From assembly GCF_000711735.1 (NCBI RefSeq), contig NZ_JONL01000003.1, forward strand, positions 1-64,000: a stretch of 64,000 nt of DNA. The letters run 5' to 3'. Positions 37,601 through 46,800 of this stretch are shown here, in pieces. The translations under genes were made by a program, and so were the position numbers. The stretch comes from Maridesulfovibrio frigidus DSM 17176. GTDB taxonomy: Bacteria > Desulfobacterota > Desulfovibrionia > Desulfovibrionales > Desulfovibrionaceae. Position 1 is the first letter of the stretch; each line of letters begins with the position of its first letter. The notes under the pieces are model-generated. The model made no database searches, was not told where the DNA came from, and was given only the letters and a program-made list of their open reading frames with translations.

Positions 37601-37708
37601 ATCTCTGAAGATATACAACACCGTATTGAGTATGGATACAATGGTTATATCACAAAGCCGATTAAGAAGATTGCTTTGGTCCGGAATGTTTTGAAATTCA
37701 CTTCTTAA
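34670..37708 (+). CDS. Hybrid sensor histidine kinase
   Basis: The 1012-residue kinase has a membrane helix near 18-42, a periplasmic sensor region (about 45-260), a second helix (about 265-290), a HAMP-like linker, a PAS domain (about 345-460), a HisKA domain with His514 (QMSHEIRTPMNS), a HATPase domain (NLLSNAIKFTD, GTGLGLAITKN) and two receiver domains. The first receiver has Ser where the phospho-Asp should be (IDLIIISEKF), whereas the second is intact (LVLMDVNMPVLDG). There is no Hpt domain, so phosphate must pass to an outside partner. The TTG start at 34670 lies four bases after the binding-protein gene, seven bases past AGG. Confidence 0.93.
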   Translation: MSKLAQNIKSIKTYRLCTLLAAAICGIALLSALSIGSVLSYSYFKSLKAEFHDRVRAEGEVHSLEVYSFLNRAMSRLGELSRDNSIRVTMMLGADYPLIEKLEEYDQSPLGVDYFILRKGDDKIFSSTSKKFDSVLVRQALENTPYRCTFCRSSDGKLVTVFSVPIRSRLKVVGSVACIVDASKSRLDSLVDSSTGGRLILFNQGIASDFLSGKPLSLEVNDAISDEMVHARLGDKLEGALFRSSLVPGLSYFVSDERLFKVISKAFYLSLPFIIIISGICMFVALFISRKLGQPLQTITETVESVSKGMDVAINDKDSHIHEIGTLEKSLSYLLESLRRAKGLEAYQFYFDNVSDLVCITDIDGLFIETNVQITDQLGYSKEELLSKTIFELVPAYERASLRAVLSDILGGSATDSFECSMITKTGRSVYSEVRTRKIKYHGADVLLSVVRDATDRKNDEEELQRYAAELLRANEVEERNSAHMADTLKQLEDAMARAEVASRTKSSFLAQMSHEIRTPMNSILGMADMLRETPLDAEQNSYVNIFQDSGVVLMDLINDILDLSKIEAGELSIEKTEFNLDRLVDEVSGIMSVTAWKKGLDLDCHIDPSVPSLFVGDPTRMKQIIINLLSNAIKFTDIGTISLGITSRFVDDGKVLLKMVVTDTGIGIPEENVDLLFENFTQADSSTTRKFGGTGLGLAITKNLVELMGGTISALNGISGGAQFNVEVVVHMADSLDLQMAEIEKAVRGKTLLVVDQSPVVRTYICACLEKWGAACILAENGISACQKIKKTNKKIDLIIISEKFGDSDGLGEVDAIKECMTFSKPDVCLLSLSPGESYSSPVVNKLFGVKGSIRWPMTRGILQCAMLNVLGNESVECLVKDPEAILLPTRILFAEDSESNRMLVEFYLKDTPFKITSVPDGRTAVDMYKKHNFDLVLMDVNMPVLDGYAATKEIRYYERKNGYPNTPIVILTANEISEDIQHRIEYGYNGYITKPIKKIALVRNVLKFTS

Positions 37709-37741
37709 TTGAATCTTTTACAGAATAAATGGGTGGTATAT

Positions 37742-38179
37742 TTAAGCTCCGGAACTTTTGTTTAACCATGCTCCAAGAGCATCCTGCAGAGCAGATGACG
37801 CAAGGTGGGCACAGTGTCTTTTATCTTCCGGTATTTTGCCTAGTACCTCTATAATTTCCTCACCGCCTATTTCAGACGCTTCATCAATGCTTTTACCTTT
37901 AGCCAGTTCACAGGCTACGTCAGAACTCACGATGCTGGCCCCGCATCCGTCGGTATAAAATGACGCTTCAGATATTTTATCTCCCTCAAATAGAAGAAAT
38001 ATTTTTATGCAGTCTCCGCATGTGCCGGTAACTTCGCCCATTGTATCAGGCTTTTCCATTGTCGCGGCAAAAGATGGATTTTTCCATCTGAGAGTTGTTT
38101 CTTCACCGAACATATCTACAGCTGCATCGTCACACTTCTGCTGAATTTCTAATAATAGACTGTCGAGTGGGTCGCTCAT
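37742..38179 (-). CDS. NifU/IscU-like iron-sulfur cluster scaffold
   Basis: The 145-residue protein matches the NifU N-terminal/IscU fold: TGTCGDC (C54, D56, C57), TDGCGAS (C79) and HCAHLA (C123). C54/D56, C79 and C123 correspond in spacing to the three Cys and one Asp that hold the nascent [2Fe-2S] cluster in IscU. It lacks the NifU middle and C-terminal domains. There is no cysteine desulfurase gene nearby, so it must work with one encoded elsewhere. The first 35 residues (LDSLLLEIQQKCDDAAVDMF) are a helical segment. It is leftward, convergent with the hybrid kinase gene and divergent from the LysR gene. Confidence 0.9.
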   Translation of the reverse strand: MSDPLDSLLLEIQQKCDDAAVDMFGEETTLRWKNPSFAATMEKPDTMGEVTGTCGDCIKIFLLFEGDKISEASFYTDGCGASIVSSDVACELAKGKSIDEASEIGGEEIIEVLGKIPEDKRHCAHLASSALQDALGAWLNKSSGA

Positions 38180-38344
38180 TTATGGCTCCTTGTTTATTCT
38201 TTTTTGTAGCTACCAAAAAAAAGCGATGCGGGCTATTACAACTATTTTGCTGAAAATTAATGTCTTTCTTGAACGCGTGCTCTTTGATAATAATTAATGA
38301 ACCAATTTTAAAAATTTAAAATAGATTATCAGGTGTATTCAGAA

Positions 38345-39259
38345 ATGGAATTACGACAGCTTAGATATTTTGTTGCAGTTGCAGAGGAGTTGCACTTCGG
38401 ACGTGCTGCCCGCAGAGTGCATATCGCTCAGCCTCCTTTTTCACAGCAAATAAAAGGTCTCGAAGAGGAGATTGGCGCAAAATTACTTGAGCGCAATAGT
38501 CGTAACGTTCAGCTCACTGCGGAAGGTCAGTACTTTTATGGTCAGGCCGTTTCTATTTTAGCGCAAGCACAAGTTGTTGCTCTTACTGTAGCTAGAATGG
38601 CGAAAGGTGAATCTGGCTGCGTGAATGTGGGTTTTATGGAAGTGGCTATGGATAGCCCTTTGCCGGAGGCTATACGGGGTTTTAGGCATAGCTCTCCTGA
38701 TGTTTCCGTGCAAATCAGCCAACTTGGTGGTTCTGCTCAACTTGCAAAGATCCGTTCTGGGGAACTTGATGTCGGTTTTTCTACCGTTTTCTTGCATGGA
38801 ATGGATGGACTTGCCTCCATAAGATTGTTTTCAAAAAAACATGCAATTGCTGTCCCTGATGACCATAAATTTGCGCGTGAAAAAAGTTTGTCATTAGAAG
38901 ATATTGCGGACGAAAAGCTGATATTATTCCCTCGGTCAGGCCAGCCCGATTTGCATGATTCTATAATTAAGGCCTTCAGTAAAAAGAGATTGGTGCCGAT
39001 AATAAGTCAAGAGGTAGCCGGACTATCTGGAGCCGCTGCTTTAATTGCTTCTGGGATGGGCATTACTTTTTTGCCGGATAGCAGTCGTGTCATCCGGGAG
39101 GGGATAACTTTGATTCCTATACGGGATGAATTTCCTACTATGGACCTTTTTATGGTATGGAAGAGGGGAGACCTCTCTAATACCAATAAAGGTTTTATGG
39201 AGAGTGTTGCTGACTATTTTTTAAAGTGTACATCTTTCTTTGATGAGATTGGCGAATAA
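38345..39259 (+). CDS. LysR-family transcriptional regulator
   Basis: The 304-residue protein has the LysR winged helix at the N-terminus (MELRQLRYFVAVAEELHFGR, then RVHIAQPPFSQQIKGLEEE) and a periplasmic-binding-like effector domain from about residue 90. A GTG at 38333 is in frame, but it overlaps the AGGTG ribosome binding site of the ATG at 38345, which I chose. The N-terminal region is close to that of the LysR gene at 56377, and both resemble BenM/CatM-type regulators of aromatic or organic-acid metabolism. The likely target is unclear; the next gene downstream encodes an acyltransferase-like protein. Confidence 0.9.
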   Translation: MELRQLRYFVAVAEELHFGRAARRVHIAQPPFSQQIKGLEEEIGAKLLERNSRNVQLTAEGQYFYGQAVSILAQAQVVALTVARMAKGESGCVNVGFMEVAMDSPLPEAIRGFRHSSPDVSVQISQLGGSAQLAKIRSGELDVGFSTVFLHGMDGLASIRLFSKKHAIAVPDDHKFAREKSLSLEDIADEKLILFPRSGQPDLHDSIIKAFSKKRLVPIISQEVAGLSGAAALIASGMGITFLPDSSRVIREGITLIPIRDEFPTMDLFMVWKRGDLSNTNKGFMESVADYFLKCTSFFDEIGE

Positions 39260-39290
39260 CTCGAGCAACATTTATAATTAAGGTCGCACA

Positions 39291-40487
39291 ATGACTGATA
39301 TTCTTAAGGGTTATGATATATCTTGGGCTCAGTCCGTTACCAGCGTGGATAAAGACGAATGGAACGGGCTTGCAAGCCTTATCGATTTTCCTTTTTTGGA
39401 ATGGGATTGGTTGCGCCTTCTTGAAGAAAGCGGCAGCATTTGCGCTGAAACTGGATGGCTAAGTGCGCATATGCTTGTTCGTCACGAGGGCAGGCTTGTT
39501 GCTGCTGCTCCCTTGTACGTGAGGGATCAAAGTGAAGGCGAATTCATTTTTGATCGGGTTTGGCACGAAGTAGCTCAGAAAGGCGGCATAACTTATTATC
39601 CAAAAGTTGTTGGGATGAGTCCTTATACTCCTGCTTCGGGATACCGCTTTTTGATTGCTCCTGATGCTTGTGCGGAGCATCTTGTAAGATTGATTTGCCA
39701 GACTTTAGATAGATTTTGCGCAGCCAATGGCCTTGGAAGTAGTGCGTTTAATTTTGTTGATCCAGAATGGACAGCTGAAATGGAAACTCATGGGTATGCT
39801 ACATGGCAGCATCAAGGATACGTCTGGGAAAATCATAATTACGCAGATTATGATCAGTGGCTGGCGACCTTGAATGGCAATCGCAGAAAAACTGTCCGCC
39901 GCGAGAGGAAGTCTTTGAAGGCCGATAATATAAGAATTGAAACCCTCGTGGGGGATGATATCCCCGAAGAATATTTCCCTTTGATGTATGAATGCTATGC
40001 CGCAACTAACGATAAATTCGGGGTCTGGAGTTGCAAATTTTTGAATGAACGTTTCTTTGATGGGCTGCAAAAGCATATGCGCAAGAATCTTCTTTTCACT
40101 GTTGCGTTTAAAGAAGGAAGTCCCGATCCTATTGCTATGTCGATGTTTGTTTTCGCTGGTGACAGGCTTTGGGGCAGGTATTGGGGATGCTTTGAGGAAG
40201 TAAGATTTTTACACTTTGAATTATGCTATTATGCTCCGATCGAATGGGCTATTGCGAATAATATCCGTCTATACGACCCTGGAATGGGTGGTGAACATAA
40301 AGCCAGACGCGGATTTTTATCTGCTCCCTGTTACAGTCTTCACAGGTTTAGTGATCCTTCCATGGATTTAACTTTTAAGACTTATATTCTCGAGGTTAAT
40401 ACTCTGGAGAACGGCTATATCAATGAAATGAACGATATGATGCCTATCATTAAAGGCCGCTCGTTAAATCATATCAAGAACGGGTAG
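39291..40487 (+). CDS. DUF482/GNAT-like acyltransferase family protein
   Basis: The 398-residue protein belongs to the DUF482 (PF04339) group related to FemAB/GNAT folds, often labelled 'peptidogalycan biosynthesis protein'. Recognisable parts are DFPFLEWDWLRLLEESGS near the start, the GMSPYTPASGYRFL segment, the NGNRRKTVRRERKSL basic stretch, and the closing YDPGMGGEHKARRGF. It has no membrane segment. The family is thought to transfer acyl or aminoacyl groups, but no substrate is established. It follows the LysR gene by 31 bases and overlaps the convergent esterase gene by 14 bases at their 3' ends. Confidence 0.83.
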   Translation: MTDILKGYDISWAQSVTSVDKDEWNGLASLIDFPFLEWDWLRLLEESGSICAETGWLSAHMLVRHEGRLVAAAPLYVRDQSEGEFIFDRVWHEVAQKGGITYYPKVVGMSPYTPASGYRFLIAPDACAEHLVRLICQTLDRFCAANGLGSSAFNFVDPEWTAEMETHGYATWQHQGYVWENHNYADYDQWLATLNGNRRKTVRRERKSLKADNIRIETLVGDDIPEEYFPLMYECYAATNDKFGVWSCKFLNERFFDGLQKHMRKNLLFTVAFKEGSPDPIAMSMFVFAGDRLWGRYWGCFEEVRFLHFELCYYAPIEWAIANNIRLYDPGMGGEHKARRGFLSAPCYSLHRFSDPSMDLTFKTYILEVNTLENGYINEMNDMMPIIKGRSLNHIKNG

Positions 40488-41079
40488 TTAATAGAAAAGA
40501 TCTAACTTTTTGATCATCTTCAGTTACTTTGTCATAGCCCGCAAAGTGGTGGTCTGTTTCGTATGAAATGACTTCCGCGCCAAGTTTTGTAAGTATTCCT
40601 TTCATTATATTCTGATCTAATACTTCATCCTGCTCACCGATAAGAGCTAGAACTCCACCTTTATTGATGCCGCCAGCGGTGAGGGCTTCAGTGATTTCTT
40701 TTTCGACGCGCGCAAATCTTTCTACATGTTCTTGCTCTATGAGGAGTTGCTGCCCATTTTTAAAGTCATACATTTCACCTACTCTAGATTGGACGAGGGC
40801 CGCAGGTGTGAGAGCTGGATTTATCAGTAAAGCCGGAATACCGTGCCTTAAATGCATAACAAGTGCGTAGAATCCGCCCATGGATGAGCCTTGCATTATT
40901 ATTCGGGCTGATTCGTTTTCGGCAATTATCTTTTCTAGAACCTTCAAACTTTCCTCCGGATCAGTGGGAAGATCCGGGCTAATCAGTTTATGGTTAGGAA
41001 AAGATTCAATCAGAGCCTGAGCCTTCGAATTTTGCCCGGATGAACCGAAGCCGTGAATATTCAAAAAAATATTTTTCAT
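40474..41079 (-). CDS. YqiA/UPF0227-like alpha/beta hydrolase
   Basis: The 201-residue protein has the alpha/beta hydrolase layout of small YqiA/YcfP-type esterases: MKNIFLNIHGFGSSGQNSKA, nucleophile Ser66 in MQGSSMGGF, an acid in LIGEQDEVLD and a late His in YETDHHFAGYDKV. The frame is open back to 41226, but the ATG at 41079 has a GGAGG ribosome binding site and gives the proper N-terminus. YqiA hydrolyses short acyl esters in E. coli; the natural substrate is unknown. It is divergent from the CofD-like gene, about 200 bases away. Confidence 0.87.
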   Translation of the reverse strand: MKNIFLNIHGFGSSGQNSKAQALIESFPNHKLISPDLPTDPEESLKVLEKIIAENESARIIMQGSSMGGFYALVMHLRHGIPALLINPALTPAALVQSRVGEMYDFKNGQQLLIEQEHVERFARVEKEITEALTAGGINKGGVLALIGEQDEVLDQNIMKGILTKLGAEVISYETDHHFAGYDKVTEDDQKVRSFLLTTRS

Positions 41080-41280
41080 TATACTTCCTCCAAGTCCCCA
41101 TAATGAGTACGGTAATGAGACTTTTAAAGTCAAAGGATAATTGCGCCTTGTGCTGTCTGTCATCTGATAGTAGACGGGGCGGATATTTGAAGGCATAGTC
41201 CTTAAGCAATGCTTAGGGTTGCTCAAAAAGCCAATACATTAGGGCTTTGTGGGGAGTTTTTTTGTTAATAGGAGAGAAAT

Positions 41281-42414
41281 GTGGTAAAGGATCATCCCGG
41301 GATTGTTTTTTTCAGCGGTGGGACAGCGCTTGCGGGTCTTTCCGGAAGGTTAGCTGATGTTAATCCTGAATGTTCTTATATTATCACCACATTTGATTCC
41401 GGTGGCAGTTCTGCCGAACTGAGAAAAACTTTTGATATGCCCGCTGTAGGTGACATTCGCAACAGGCTTATATCGCTGGCAAATTGTGATACCGTTGAGA
41501 ACTTAGAAATTGTCAGGTTGCTCGCTTATCGCTTTCCTAAATACAGAGATATAGAAGCTCTTAATGGGGAGCTGTTTCATTTAGCCAACGGAACTCATCC
41601 GTTAATGGAAAATATTTCAGAAGTGGTTTGTAAAATACTTTCAAATCATTTTACCCGCTTTATAGAACTGTCTGACGGCAGATTTAACCCTGCATATGCT
41701 TGTCTCGGCAATATTATTCTTGCTACCGGATATATGATTCATAAGGGGGTATTAGCTCCTCCCATTGCTCAATTTTCCAGACTTATCAGGGCTAGGGGAG
41801 TAGTTCGTGCTGCTTCTATGGATAGCGGTCATTTGGCCGTTCGTTTGCTTAATGGTGAAGTTCTTGCTGGGCAGCATTTATTTACCGGCAAAGAAGCCCC
41901 GCCTGTTTCGTCTCCCATAGATGGTTTGTGGGCTTGTTCTGGAGTTGAAGATCCATGGCCTCGTTCAGTTCATGCCTCATCGCTTGCTATGATGCTTATC
42001 AAAGAGGCCGATGTCATTGTTTATCCCATGGGAAGTTTTTATTCGAGTATACTTGCTTCTCTTCTTCCGAGAGGAATGGGGCAGGCTATATCCAGAAATA
42101 ATTGCTCGAAAATTTTTATCCCTAATATGGGACATGACCCTGAACTTCTTGGACATGATGTGCCTTTGCAGGTTGAAAAACTGCTAGAAATATTGAGAAT
42201 GGACAATGCAGCTGAAATTTCAAGTGAGTCCGTTTTATCCATAATACTCATCGATTCTAAAAATGGGAATTACGAGGGAGGGCTGTCGTTAGAAGCTCTT
42301 CAAAAACTACCTCTGACAATTATTGATCGTAAGCTTGTTTCTGCAAAAACTGCTCCGCTTATTGATCCAGATTTACTTGCACCAGTGCTTATGGAAATAG
42401 CTCAGGATAATTAG
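41281..42414 (+). CDS. GAK-system CofD-like protein
   Basis: The 377-residue protein has the CofD/YvcK-type nucleotide-binding fold: IVFFSGGTALAGLSGRL at the start, TTFDSGGSSAELRKTF, LGNIILATGYMIHKG and DVIVYPMGSFYSSILASLLP. CofD joins lactyl phosphate and a deazaflavin in F420 synthesis, but no other F420 gene is present, and the sequence resembles the CofD relatives that occur with the GAK gene set. That operon lies at 49593-56168 in this window. The GTG start at 41281 has AGGAG six bases before it. Its own reaction is not known; transfer or transport of a phosphorylated small molecule is a possibility. Confidence 0.82.
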   Translation: MVKDHPGIVFFSGGTALAGLSGRLADVNPECSYIITTFDSGGSSAELRKTFDMPAVGDIRNRLISLANCDTVENLEIVRLLAYRFPKYRDIEALNGELFHLANGTHPLMENISEVVCKILSNHFTRFIELSDGRFNPAYACLGNIILATGYMIHKGVLAPPIAQFSRLIRARGVVRAASMDSGHLAVRLLNGEVLAGQHLFTGKEAPPVSSPIDGLWACSGVEDPWPRSVHASSLAMMLIKEADVIVYPMGSFYSSILASLLPRGMGQAISRNNCSKIFIPNMGHDPELLGHDVPLQVEKLLEILRMDNAAEISSESVLSIILIDSKNGNYEGGLSLEALQKLPLTIIDRKLVSAKTAPLIDPDLLAPVLMEIAQDN

Positions 42415-42474
42415 TTTATGAATTTGAGTGTTTTTTACATATAATTTTTAAAGTTAATAGGGATCATATATAAT

Positions 42475-43329
42475 ATGTATTTGGGCGCTCATATGCCGAT
42501 TACCGGCGGACTCGATAAGGCTGTTGACAGGATAATGTCTATTGGTGGAACTGCGTTACAGATTTTCACTCACAATCAGAGGCAGTGGAAGGTTAAGCCG
42601 CTTGACGATGAATTGGTCGAGAAATTTAAGTCGCGCAGAGCAGAGTGGGGCAATTACCCCGTTTCTGTTCATGATTCCTATCTAATCAATTTAGCTTCGC
42701 CCAAACCGGAAAGTGCTGAAAAATCTATTAAGGCTTTTGCTAAAGAACTTACTAGAACTGAACGCCTTGGGATTGAATATGTCGTGACACATCCCGGATC
42801 ACACCTAGGTTCTGGTAAAGTTGAAGCTCTTGAACGGTATGTTGCTAACCTTGATCAGGCTATAGCTATGTCTGAGACCGAAGAGGTCAGGGTTCTTATT
42901 GAGAATACAGCCGGACAGGGAACGAACTTAGGCAGTCGATTTGGTGAGCTGGCTACAATTCTCGAAGATTCCGGCTATACGGAGCGGTTGGGAGTTTGTT
43001 TTGATACGTGCCATGCTTTTGCCGCAGGGTACGATTTGCGGACACCTGAAACCTATGAAAAAGTTTTTGAAAGGTTTGATAGTCTCATTGGGCTAGATTT
43101 TATACGGTTCTTCCATTTGAATGATTGCAAGGAAGGGCTTGAGAGCAACAAAGATCGCCACGAGAATATAGGTAAGGGGCAGATCGGAATTGAAGGATTC
43201 AGATCCCTTCTCAACGACACCCGTTTCTCTACCATTCCAAAGGTCCTTGAGACTCCTAAAGGCGATGATGCTGAATTTGAGGCTGATAGAATGAATCTTG
43301 AAGTTTTACGCTCACTTCGCTTAGGTTAG
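42475..43329 (+). CDS. nfo: Endonuclease IV
   Basis: The 284-residue Nfo cleaves DNA at abasic sites and removes blocked 3' ends in base-excision repair. It is a TIM barrel with the metal-binding residues of the family in YVVTHPGSHLGSG, VLIENTAGQGTNLGS, GVCFDTCHAFAAGYD, FFHLNDCKEGLESN, and DRHENIGKGQIG. Length is typical. It starts 60 bases after the CofD-like gene and may share its transcript. The convergent DUF2325 gene ends nine bases past its stop codon. Confidence 0.96.
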   Translation: MYLGAHMPITGGLDKAVDRIMSIGGTALQIFTHNQRQWKVKPLDDELVEKFKSRRAEWGNYPVSVHDSYLINLASPKPESAEKSIKAFAKELTRTERLGIEYVVTHPGSHLGSGKVEALERYVANLDQAIAMSETEEVRVLIENTAGQGTNLGSRFGELATILEDSGYTERLGVCFDTCHAFAAGYDLRTPETYEKVFERFDSLIGLDFIRFFHLNDCKEGLESNKDRHENIGKGQIGIEGFRSLLNDTRFSTIPKVLETPKGDDAEFEADRMNLEVLRSLRLG

Positions 43330-43337
43330 GCTGCACA

Positions 43338-43613
43338 TCAGAGCTTTTTCAGACAAGCTTTAAGAGTTGAAACCCCACAAGAGTGAAACATGTGCAGGGG
43401 AATATTGTTTGCCTTTGCATACTTAACGGCGCCTATTTTGGCTGAATGTGATATTTGGTTGGTAAAAATTATTACATGATCTGCCTTCCCCAGCATGGCG
43501 GAAACGTTGTTTTCTTTCCCCGTAAAAACTTTAAGCTTAACCCCTTGCTCCTTAGCAGAGGTGATGTAATTCCTTTTTAGCCGATCCATCCCGCCTATAA
43601 GAGCTGCACACAT
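43338..43613 (-). CDS. DUF2325 protein behind a Fur-like box
   Basis: The 91-residue protein (MCAALIGGMDRLKRNYITSA onward) has the Rossmann-like DUF2325 pattern: IGGMDRLK, DHVIIFTNQISHSAKIGAVK and HSCGVSTLKACL. Function of the family is unknown. The frame is open to 43685, but the ATG at 43613 has a gagg ribosome binding site and the family N-terminus. A palindrome close to the Fur consensus lies 41 to 63 bases upstream of the ATG, so the gene is probably iron-regulated. Its Cys residues (C2, the HSCG Cys and the C-terminal Cys) could bind iron or redox groups. Confidence 0.82.
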   Translation of the reverse strand: MCAALIGGMDRLKRNYITSAKEQGVKLKVFTGKENNVSAMLGKADHVIIFTNQISHSAKIGAVKYAKANNIPLHMFHSCGVSTLKACLKKL

Positions 43614-43653
43614 AATTTTTCCTCGGTTAACGGTGTCTTTGAGTATATATCTA

Positions 43654-43676
43654 TTGAAAATGAGATTCATTGTCAA
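43654..43676 (-). promoter_or_regulatory. Fur-box-like palindrome
   Basis: The core GAAAATGAGATTCATTGTC matches the classical 19-base Fur consensus at about 15 of 19 positions and is a near-palindrome. It lies 41-63 bases upstream of the DUF2325 ATG, where an iron-responsive repressor would block the promoter. Confidence 0.65.
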
Positions 43677-43870
43677 CAGGTACATGGTAAAAATTTAAAC
43701 CTGTGGTGTGTGACAAATTATAATGCCTTTTGTCGTTCTTTGGGGTTAAATATAATTATGTTTTTTAGCTTGTTTTATTGTTAACTATAAATTGGTTATG
43801 TTTTTTTAAGATGTTACTTTTAAGTAAATAATTTTGTTAGTAGTATAGATAGCAGGGCTCTAATTATTTT

Positions 43871-46800
43871 ATGGTAAAAGATATTAAATACGGAGAAGAT
43901 CCTCCAAATTATTTTCGTTTCCGGCTATTTTTTATTAGTGCGGTAATCGTTTTTGCAGGGCTTATCGGCTATCTGCTATGGACGAGCTATTGCTCTCAAC
44001 TCCAAGTAAGGCGGACAGCGAGATCTTTTTTTGTGGGTGAGTCTGCCAAAAGAGCGATGGCTGTGAGCTTTTTCTTTTCCGGGAGAATGACCGAACTTGG
44101 TAACCTTGCCACTGATAGTGATATAGTATCTTTAGTAAAAAAGACGGACGTTATTGATTCCGGAGATCTTGAAGAAAATAAACTAATTCAGCTGAGTAGC
44201 GTCTGCGATAAAATTTTTGAGACAGTTTATACTAAGTTTTTAGGATTTGAACAGATTTTTGCTAAGATTGCGATTCTCGATGGTCAGGGGAATTTGCTTG
44301 CGGATACTGATAGTGAGTGTGTTTTAATTAGCGACAATGATATTTATGCTAAATATGCGTCAAAAGGAAAAGACGTATCATTTAGTGCGGGAAATATCGG
44401 TGGTGTATTTTCAATTTTGGTTAGTATGCCTATCGTCGATAATAGTGGGAGTCTCGGTACTGTTGTTGGGTGGGTGAGGGCTGAAAGCCTGTTTGAGAGC
44501 CTTCGCGATATGACATCTTCTCCTTCTGTCGGTAGTGATTTCCTCATTGTTGAGGATATCGTTCTGGCAATATCGAGTAGTTCTGCTCTGCAAAGTGGGC
44601 AATTGCTTCTTATGGATGTTCTTGGTGGAGACTGGAGTGGAGTTACTCGTCTCGAAGCTGGGAAGTCCGGACGAACAGTGGATTATCTTGCTATATCCTC
44701 TCCTGTGAAAAAAACATCGCTCAATGTTGTAAGCTTAGTTGAAGAACAGGAAATTTTCGGGAATATCGACCCTCAAAATCTATTGATGCTTTCAATCGTC
44801 CTTTTTCTTTCCATTACAGGTGGCTGTTATTATTTAGTTAGATCAATCATCATGCGTCAGGTCTATGAGACTCGCATTTCTGAAGCAGGCAGACGCGAAG
44901 ATGCTATCAATAAGCAACGGCTGGTTCTGAAACATGAAGTCGAGGGTAGAAAGCTAGCAGACAGCCTCAGGGTTCAAGCCGAGTCCAGGTACCAAGAGAT
45001 CTTCGACAATGCTCCGGTGGGCATATTTCAAATTGATTTCGATGGTAGATATTTGACGGTTAACAATGCCTTGATTACTCTTTTACGCTATAATGACGCT
45101 GATGATTTGATGAGCTCAGTTACCAGTGTCAGGAATCAAGTTTTTCTAAATAGAGCGGACTGGGATAATATTCTAGGTGAGCTTAAAAGGTCTGGTCAGG
45201 TTGTTCGCTATGAAGCCGAATGTGTATGTAAAGATGGCTCCGTACTTTGGACCGCAGGGAACTTACGGCTTGTAAAACCCGAAGGGGAAACCCCAGGGTA
45301 TATTGAAGGTTTTGTCGTCGATATAAGCTCTCGCAAAAAGATTGAACAAAAACTTATGATTAATCAAAACCGCCTTCGTTCTTTATTTGATAATTCTCCT
45401 GTTGCGTTGTGGGAGCTTGATTTTTCAAAGCTGAAAGAGAAGATAGATTCGTGTGATGCTAAAAATACTACGGATATCCGTGGTCGTTTATTCGATTCTA
45501 TGAATGATGTTCTCCGTAATTTAGGACTGATTAAAATCATATCTGCGAATAACCTTGGCATGGAATTTCTTGGGGTAAAGTCGCGTGAAAGACTACTGGA
45601 AACTGGTTTTTCTTCATATCTTTCAGAAAGTTCATGGAAGTATTTCAGAGCAATCCTTCTCGATTTGGTTTCGGGAGTGATGCGTCACCGCAGCGAGTTT
45701 TACTATGTTCGCGATGATGGCACAGAACAGTATTTTATTGTTAATTGTACCTTGATCCCGGGATATGAAGATTCATGGAAGAGGGTGCTAGCTACTGTCG
45801 AGGATATATCAGAAATTAAGCATATTGAAAAAGAACTGCGCATTAGCAAGGAAGAAGCACAAAGAGCAAACGACGCCAAAGGGCAGTTCCTGGCGAATAT
45901 GAGTCACGAGTTTAGAACGCCGATGAATTCCATTAAAGGCATGGCTCAACTTGTTGAAACAACGAATTTATCTGCTGAGCAGCGCGAACATATACGTCTC
46001 ATTAAGTCCTCTGTTGATAGTTTGCTTGTTATCGTAAATGACATTCTAGATTTTTCAAAAATGGGCTCAGGGCATATGGAATTGCAAGCTGAACCTCTTG
46101 AATTCCCACCGTTTTTAAAAGAAATGCGTGATGTTATGGACGTAGGGGCTGCTAATAAGGAACTGGATGTTGTCCTTAAGGCTGAGGGGCTTCCTCCTGT
46201 TATTGAAATTGACAGCATGAGATTGCGCCAAATTTTGATTAATCTGCTTGGAAATGCGATTAAGTTTACAAGTGAAGGGACTGTGACTCTGACCGTAAAA
46301 ATGTTGCCTGAAATGACATCTTCCAAAAAGCGTAAAATTTATTTTGAAATTTCAGATACTGGTATAGGCCTTCCTGAGGAGGGAGTTGAATCTCTTTTCA
46401 AGTCCTTTGTACAGGCTGACCCTTCAATTACCCGTGAATTCGGTGGTACCGGCTTGGGACTGGCTATATGCCATAGGTTGGTAAGCTTAATGGGTGGGAA
46501 GCTGGAAGCAAGGAATAGTCCTGAAGGTGGAGCCGTTTTCTACTTTACATTGCTTGTTAAGGAATGCTTTCAAGAAAATTATTCAGATATCAAAGCCTTG
46601 GAACCAGAAAGGTTAGATCAGGTAGCAGACCTGTCAAAAGTAAAAGTGTTAGTTGCCGAAGATAGTAAAATGAACCAGATTCTGCTGCGTAAAATTTTTG
46701 AGAAACATAATATTGAGAAGTTTACCATTGTTGAAAATGGCAAAGAAGCTGTTGATGCTTTTATAGCTGAAGAAGATTTTGACATAATATTTATGGACCT

